A stretch of 35,924 nucleotides of DNA, taken from the NCBI GenBank assembly GCA_904387375.1, contig CAJFLE010000014.1, positions 1-35,924 of the forward strand, read 5' to 3'. The translations under genes were made by a program, and so were the position numbers. The notes beneath the pieces were generated by a model, which saw only the letters and a program-made list of their open reading frames with translations, was not told the DNA's origin and searched no databases. Source of the stretch: Candidatus Protoclostridium gallicola (GTDB lineage Bacteria; Bacillota; Clostridia; Christensenellales; Pumilibacteraceae). This document shows positions 31,425 through 35,924 of this stretch, piece by piece. Numbering within the stretch: position 1 is the first letter of the stretch; every line of letters starts with the position of its first letter.

Positions 31425-31838
31425 ATGAGCAACGAAGAGTTAATGCGCAGGTATATAACGGGCGACAGGTTCGTCGCCGAGGCGGGAATAGAGATTCTCG
31501 AAGTCACGCCGGAAAAGGCGGTCGTGGGCGCGAAGATAGAGGACAGACACCTCAACGCCAACAATTGCGTGCAGGGCGGAATGCTCTTCACCGTGGCGGA
31601 TTTCGCGTTCGCAGTGCTGGAAAACGCTCTGCACCCCATCACCGTCACGCAGATGGGCACGATAAGCTATATAACGGCGGCGCGCACAGACTACGTCACG
31701 GCGACGGCGTACGAACGCGTGAGAAGCGGGCACAACTGCGTGTGCGAGGTGATCGTGAAAGATGCCGGCGGCCGCACGGTATGCGTATGCCAGTTCAACG
31801 GGTTCATAAAAGAAGAAAAACCGGAAGCGCAAAAATAA
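31425..31838 (+). CDS. PaaI-type hotdog thioesterase
   Basis: 137 residues in a single hotdog domain. Family features: LNANNCVQGGMLFTVADFAFAVLEN (the N/Q-x-x-GG active region and the D of the helix), ITVTQMGTISYITAARTDYVTATAYE. It hydrolyses aryl- or acyl-CoA thioesters in the cytosol. An in-frame ATG at 31386 lies in the -35 box and cannot be used. The gene opens an operon with phenylacetate-CoA ligase and IorAB, so an arylacetyl-CoA (phenylacetyl-, hydroxyphenylacetyl- or indoleacetyl-CoA) is a likely substrate. Confidence 0.88.
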   Translation: MSNEELMRRYITGDRFVAEAGIEILEVTPEKAVVGAKIEDRHLNANNCVQGGMLFTVADFAFAVLENALHPITVTQMGTISYITAARTDYVTATAYERVRSGHNCVCEVIVKDAGGRTVCVCQFNGFIKEEKPEAQK

Positions 31839-31855
31839 CGGACGGGGAATTACAG

Positions 31856-33154
31856 ATGATATACGACGAAAAAATCGAAACGATGTCGCGCGAAGAAATG
31901 CGCGAACTTCAGCTCTCGCGGCTGAAAAACATCGTCGCATACGCTTACGAGCACGTGCCTTTTTATAAAAAGAAATACGACGAAGCGGGCGTAAAGCCTT
32001 CGGACATACGGACGCTCGAAGACATAGAGAAACTGCCTTTCGTCACAAAAGCCGACCTGCGCGACAACTATCCGTACGGTCTGCTGTCCGTGCCTCTTTC
32101 GGACATAGCGCGCATACACGCGTCCAGCGGCACGAGCGGAAAACCCACCGTCGTCGCGTACACCGCCGAGGACATGGAAGTGTGGACGGAGTGCATGGCG
32201 CGTCTCGTCACCGCCGCGGGCGGCCGCAGCGACGACATAGTGCAGATCTGCTTCGGTTACGGACTGTTCACGGGCGCGCTCGGCCTGCACCAGGGCTGGG
32301 AGAGAATAGGCGCCGCGGTCATACCCGCGTCCACGGGCAATACGGAGCGGCAGCTCATGCTCATGAAGGATCTGCGCGCCACCGCGCTCGTCGCTACTCC
32401 GTCGTACGCGCTGCACCTTGCCGAGGAAATGGAACGCCTGGGTTACAAGCCCGAGGATTTCGCGCTCCGCGTCGGCATGTTCGGCAGCGAAGCGAGCTCG
32501 GAGGAAATGCACGCCGAGCTCGCGCGCAAACTGCACCTGCTGCCCACGGACAATTACGGGCTGAGCGAACTCATCGGTCCGGGCGTGTCGGGCGAGTGCG
32601 AACTTAAATGCGGCATGCACATCAACGAGGATCATTTTTACGCAGAGGTGCTCGATCCCGCGACGCTCACTCCCGCCGCGGACGGCGAGTACGGCGAGCT
32701 CGTGCTCACGGCGCTGACAAAGAAGTCCATGCCCATGATACGCTACCGCACCAAGGACATTACCAGAATAGATTACTCGCCCTGCGCGTGCGGCCGCACG
32801 ACCGCGCGTATGGCGAAACTGCGGGGAAGAACGGACGACATGCTTATTATAAAGGGCGTGAACGTGTTTCCTTCGCAGATAGAGGGCGTGCTCATGACGT
32901 TCCCCGAAATAGGCGGAACGTACGAAATAATCGTAACGCGCGAGGACTACAAGGACAAGCTGGAAGTGCGTGTGGAACTTGCCGACGATTCCATAGTCGG
33001 CGATTACGGCAGGCTGGAAAAACTCAGCCGCGACATAAAGCACGCGCTCCGCACCGTGCTTCAGATAGACGTCAAACTCAGCCTCGTCGAGCGTATGACG
33101 CTCAAACGCTACGAAGGCAAAGCAAAACGTGTTATAGATCTCAGAAAGTATTGA
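31856..33154 (+). CDS. paaK: Phenylacetate-CoA ligase
   Basis: 432 residues, the standard PaaK length. ANL-superfamily motifs: the phosphate loop ASSGTSGKPTVVAYT, the aryl-binding CFGYGLFTGALGLHQGWE, NYGLSE(LIGPGVSGEC) and the hinge RTDDMLIIKGVNVFPSQIE. The last part ends in LKRYEGKAKRVIDLR, where the Lys takes part in adenylation. It joins an arylacetate to CoA with ATP. Only 17 nt separate it from the thioesterase gene. The iorA gene follows. The trio interconverts arylpyruvate, arylacetyl-CoA and arylacetate. Confidence 0.95.
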   Translation: MIYDEKIETMSREEMRELQLSRLKNIVAYAYEHVPFYKKKYDEAGVKPSDIRTLEDIEKLPFVTKADLRDNYPYGLLSVPLSDIARIHASSGTSGKPTVVAYTAEDMEVWTECMARLVTAAGGRSDDIVQICFGYGLFTGALGLHQGWERIGAAVIPASTGNTERQLMLMKDLRATALVATPSYALHLAEEMERLGYKPEDFALRVGMFGSEASSEEMHAELARKLHLLPTDNYGLSELIGPGVSGECELKCGMHINEDHFYAEVLDPATLTPAADGEYGELVLTALTKKSMPMIRYRTKDITRIDYSPCACGRTTARMAKLRGRTDDMLIIKGVNVFPSQIEGVLMTFPEIGGTYEIIVTREDYKDKLEVRVELADDSIVGDYGRLEKLSRDIKHALRTVLQIDVKLSLVERMTLKRYEGKAKRVIDLRKY

Positions 33155-33175
33155 TCGCAGATTAAGGTGACGCAA

Positions 33176-34897
33176 ATGAAAGAACTTATGCTGACAAACC
33201 AGGCAGTCGCAAGGGGCGCATACGAAGCGGGCGTGCGCGTGCTTTCCGCATACCCCGGCACCCCGAGCACGGAGATAGCCGAGAACTTCGTCAAATACGA
33301 CGGAGTATACGCCGAGTGGGCTCCGAACGAGAAGGTCGCCGTCGAGGTGGCCGCTGGTGCCGCCGTCGCGGGCGCGCGCGCCATGGCGTGCATGAAGCAC
33401 GTCGGCGTCAACGTCGCGGCCGATCCGCTGTTCACTGCGGCGTATACGGGCGTCAACGGCGGTTTGGTGATCGTCGTTGCCGACGACCCCGGCATGCACT
33501 CGTCGCAGAACGAGCAGGATTCGCGCTATTACGCAAGGAGCGCGCATATCCCTATGCTCGAGCCGTCGGACGCGCAGGAAGCGAAGGACTATGTCAAACT
33601 CGCCTATGAAATAAGCGAGAAGTTCGACACGCCGGTGTTTCTCCGTCTCACCACGCGCGTGGCGCATTCGCGCAGCGTCGTGGAACTCGGCGAGCCCGAG
33701 GACGTCAAACTGCGCCCGTACGACAAATCTCCGGCAAAGTACGCGATGATGCCGGCAAACGCCATCGTGCGCCACCGCGTCGTCGAGGAGCGCGACTGCG
33801 AGCTGGCTTCCTACGTCAACGGCCTGGACATAAACAGGGCGGAATACGGCAAATCCCGCGTGGGCATAGTGTGCTCGGGCGTCGTTTACCAATACGTCAA
33901 AGAAGCGCTGCCCAGCGTCAACGTTTTCAAGGTCGGCTCGGTTCATCCGCTGCCCATCAAAGCGATACAGGCGTTCGCACAGAAGGTTTCCCAGCTTTTC
34001 GTCATAGAAGAGCTCGAACCGTTCATCGAGGACGCGCTCAAAGCCGCGGGCATAAAGTGCCGCGGAAAAGAGATATTCTCCCTCCAGGGCGAGATTTCCG
34101 TCGCCAAAATTCTGGAGAAATTCGACCGCGTGCCCATCCCGGTGCCCGACAAGGTGCCAGGACGTCCGCCCGTCATGTGCGCGGGCTGCCCGCACCGCGG
34201 AGTTTTCTACGTACTTAACAAGCTCAAACTTACCGTCAACGGCGACATCGGCTGCTATACGCTGGGCGCTCAGCCTCCGCTCTCCGCGGTCGATACCGTG
34301 CTTTGCATGGGCGCTTCGGTGGGTATGGCGCACGGTTTCAAGAAGGCGACCAAGGGCGCGAGTCACAACGTCGCGGTCATAGGCGACTCGACCTTCCTGC
34401 ATTCGGGCGTTACCGGGCTTATCAACGCGGTGTATAACGAGAGCGGTATCACGCTCATAATACTCGACAACTCGACTACGGGCATGACCGGACATCAGGA
34501 TCATCCCGCCACGGGCAAAAACCTCAAAGGCGAACCTGCGCCCGCCGTGCTGCTCGACGATCTTTGTCGCGCCTGCGGCGTCAAGGACGTCGCCGTCGTG
34601 GACGCGTACGACATCGCCGCCGTGGAAAAGGCGGTAAAGAGCGCGATAGCGTCCGACGAAGTCAGCGTCATAATCGCTCAGCGGCCGTGCGTGCTGCTGG
34701 ATAAATCGCCCAAGCCCAAGGCGGAAGTAAACGGCTGCCGTAACTGCGGCAAGTGCATGAAGCTGGGCTGCCCGGCGATCGTCAAGACGGACAGCGGCAT
34801 ACGCATCGATCCCATACAGTGTACGGGCTGCGGCCAGTGCGCGCAGGTGTGCCCGTTCGGCTGTATAAAAATAATCGGGGAGGGCGCCGAAAAATGA
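33176..34897 (+). CDS. iorA: Indolepyruvate:ferredoxin oxidoreductase, alpha subunit
   Basis: 573 residues from ATG 33176 (AAGGTGA 7 nt before; the GTG at 33167 overlaps that site). N-terminal pyrimidine domain SAYPGTPSTEIAENF, thiamine diphosphate-binding AGCPHRGVFY and GDSTFLHSGVTGLINAVYN with NSTTGMTGHQ. Two [4Fe-4S] ferredoxin motifs close the protein: CRNCGKCMKLGCP and CTGCGQCAQVCPF. It oxidises arylpyruvates with CoA and ferredoxin to arylacetyl-CoA and CO2, and can run in reverse. It overlaps iorB by 4 bp. Confidence 0.97.
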   Translation: MKELMLTNQAVARGAYEAGVRVLSAYPGTPSTEIAENFVKYDGVYAEWAPNEKVAVEVAAGAAVAGARAMACMKHVGVNVAADPLFTAAYTGVNGGLVIVVADDPGMHSSQNEQDSRYYARSAHIPMLEPSDAQEAKDYVKLAYEISEKFDTPVFLRLTTRVAHSRSVVELGEPEDVKLRPYDKSPAKYAMMPANAIVRHRVVEERDCELASYVNGLDINRAEYGKSRVGIVCSGVVYQYVKEALPSVNVFKVGSVHPLPIKAIQAFAQKVSQLFVIEELEPFIEDALKAAGIKCRGKEIFSLQGEISVAKILEKFDRVPIPVPDKVPGRPPVMCAGCPHRGVFYVLNKLKLTVNGDIGCYTLGAQPPLSAVDTVLCMGASVGMAHGFKKATKGASHNVAVIGDSTFLHSGVTGLINAVYNESGITLIILDNSTTGMTGHQDHPATGKNLKGEPAPAVLLDDLCRACGVKDVAVVDAYDIAAVEKAVKSAIASDEVSVIIAQRPCVLLDKSPKPKAEVNGCRNCGKCMKLGCPAIVKTDSGIRIDPIQCTGCGQCAQVCPFGCIKIIGEGAEK

Positions 34898-35466
34898 TGA
34901 ACATACTTATTGCGGGCGTCGGCGGACAGGGAACGCTGCTCACCAGCCGGGTGCTCGGAAAATACGCCTTGCTTTCGGGCAAGGACTGCAAGCTCAGCGA
35001 AGTTCACGGTATGAGCCAGCGCGGCGGCAGCGTGACCACGCACGTGCGCATAGGCGACAAAATACACTCTCCCGTCATATGGGAGGGCGGCGCGGATATG
35101 ATTATCGCGTTCGAGGTGCTCGAAGCCGCCCGCGTGAAGCATTTTCTCAAAGAGGGAGGCATACTGCTCGTGAACGACGAGCGCATACTGCCGCTGCCCT
35201 GCATCACCGGCGCGGTCGAGTACCCCTCCGGACTTAAAGAGAAACTGCTCGAACAGATCAACCGCGCGTATTTCGTCAACGCCAAAGCCATGGCGCACGA
35301 GGCGGGCGGCGAAAAAGCGACGAACATCGTCATGCTCGGCTGCATGTGCCGCCTGTTCGACTTCGATAAGGACGTCATGCGCCAGGCGATAATCGAATGC
35401 GTGCCCGAACGCTTCCGCGATCTCAATCTCCGCGCTTTCGAAATAGGCTACGAGAAGGTCAAGTAG
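34894..35466 (+). CDS. iorB: Indolepyruvate:ferredoxin oxidoreductase, beta subunit
   Basis: 190 residues, the usual length for the gamma-type (POR_N-like) domain of IorB: MNILIAGVGGQGTLLTSRVLG at the start, LSEVHGMSQRGGSVTTHVRIG in the middle. It forms the (alpha-beta)2 complex with IorA. The ATG overlaps the iorA TGA. It is the last gene of the operon. No clear hairpin directly follows the stop, only TTTTTT. Confidence 0.96.
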   Translation: MMNILIAGVGGQGTLLTSRVLGKYALLSGKDCKLSEVHGMSQRGGSVTTHVRIGDKIHSPVIWEGGADMIIAFEVLEAARVKHFLKEGGILLVNDERILPLPCITGAVEYPSGLKEKLLEQINRAYFVNAKAMAHEAGGEKATNIVMLGCMCRLFDFDKDVMRQAIIECVPERFRDLNLRAFEIGYEKVK

Positions 35467-35586
35467 GTTTTTTGCGCGACACTACCGTTCGGCTTCGCCG
35501 CGCGCAGAAAAGCGACGCGCCTGCGGGATCTTTTGCGTTCTTTCGCGTGAAATCCCCCTTGCCACCATGAGGTAGACTTCGGGGAC

Positions 35587-35905
35587 GTGCGGCTGCGCCG
35601 TACGGATTTCCCGCGAAATCTTCGCAAAATCTCTCCGCATTCGCTGCTTGTGTTTGTTTACTGTGAATCTTTTATAAAGGTTACCCTTATACGAGCGAAA
35701 GCCTTCGCGAAGGATAAGGGATCGATAAGGAGCGCAGGCGGACATGCGCCGCCGGAGCGACCTTTTAAGAAGTTTCCTTACGGAAACGCATGAAAGTTTT
35801 CAAGAAAACAATGCAGAGCGGACCAAAAGTCCGCGAACATTGTTGTCTTGAATAAAATACAACGAGGCACAGGCTGTGCCGAGTTCCGTTGGCGTTCGCG
35901 CCGAC
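35587..35905. other. Gene-free region with a string of hairpins, possible structured RNA
   Basis: Between iorB and the window end I see no convincing gene. From 35587 on, at least eight short inverted repeats follow each other: GTGCGGC/GCCGTAC (35587-35603), GATTT/AAATC (35605-35620), CCCTTAT/ATAAGGG around GCGAA/TTCGC (35684-35720), GCGCA/TGCGC (35732-35749), GTTTCC/GGAAAC (35772-35787), AACAATG/CATTGTT around GCGGAC/GTCCGC (35807-35844), GGCACA/TGTGCC (35866-35880) and GTTGGCG/CGCCGAC (35888-35905). It could be a non-coding RNA, a dispersed repeat or a leader of a gene outside. I match it to no known RNA class. Confidence 0.45.
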
Positions 35906-35924
35906 ACGAGCACAAAAATTTGTT

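Noticed and set aside
31850..34504. An 884-codon minus-strand frame opposite paaK and iorA
   Set aside because: The plus strand encodes two clear enzymes with catalytic motifs; the minus frame has only low-complexity Arg/His/Val-rich sequence.
35482..35745. An 87-codon Arg-rich minus-strand frame after iorB
   Set aside because: No ribosome-binding site, basic low-complexity sequence, and it runs through several hairpins; possibly part of a repeat, but not supported as a gene.
1..35924. CRISPR array or insertion sequence
   Set aside because: No regularly spaced repeats, no transposase and no IS-type terminal repeats with target duplications were seen.

Overview
The window looks like a chromosomal segment of a GC-rich, strictly anaerobic low-G+C-type Firmicute (Clostridia), possibly an uncultured gut lineage of the Christensenellales kind. 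This rests on inference from gene content: a tryptophan T-box leader, SpmA/SpmB, rubrerythrin, a LytTR/GHKL two-component system, a ferredoxin-linked indolepyruvate oxidoreductase and clear sigma-A type promoters. I cannot place it more precisely. Except for an AT-rich left edge and a few small modules the sequence is uniformly GC-rich.

Layout. 1-1030: an AT-rich, truncated nuclease-like gene ends next to the 3' end of tmRNA (minus strand), a common island insertion target. 1097-3926 (minus): ispDF, an RqcP-like S4 protein, a nucleoside phosphorylase and a TetR regulator with two operator-like palindromes in its promoter. 4113-4687: RelB/RelE-type toxin-antitoxin pair. 4784-5373 (minus): tRNA-Pro(AGG) and a lipoprotein. 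5478-11595 (plus): a sugar O-acetyltransferase, then a LytTR response regulator, its GHKL sensor kinase and a membrane-anchored, domain-inverted GH3 glycosidase. 11606-13236: two paralogous membrane proteins behind near-identical promoters. 13262-14656 (minus): MATE transporter. 14772-16259: a fusion of a GNAT acetyltransferase to a DUF368 (PopT-type) undecaprenyl-phosphate flippase. 16261-17381 (minus): spmB-spmA. 17478-21181 (plus): metG, a DUF2238-like membrane protein and a polysaccharide deacetylase whose start codon lies in a perfect hairpin. 21252-21857 (minus): rubrerythrin. 21941-26080 (plus): ldh, a DUF1275 protein, a GT4 glycosyltransferase and a divergent acyltransferase. 26077-27778: Trp T-box and trpB2. 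27897-29050: a membrane protein and an acyl-ACP thioesterase. 29247-31284: a Fic protein and a zinc alcohol dehydrogenase. 31425-35466: paaI-like thioesterase, paaK, iorA, iorB. 35587-35905: a gene-free run of hairpins.

How genes work together. The response regulator/kinase operon and the GH3 gene carry the same pair of direct repeats, 21 bp apart, just upstream of their -35 boxes. The two pairs sit about one helical turn apart relative to the promoter, so the GH3 gene is a very likely target of the two-component system. Trp T-box/trpB2 and the paaI-paaK-iorAB operon both concern aromatic metabolism (indole or arylacetate interconversion with aromatic amino acids). Six genes (rqcP, the 4941 lipoprotein, the MATE gene, the GNAT-DUF368 fusion, the 27897 membrane protein and the paaI-like gene) have a -10 hexamer only 6-11 nt before the start codon and no usable Shine-Dalgarno sequence. 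Leaderless transcription therefore appears to be common here, next to genes with ordinary AGGAGG sites.
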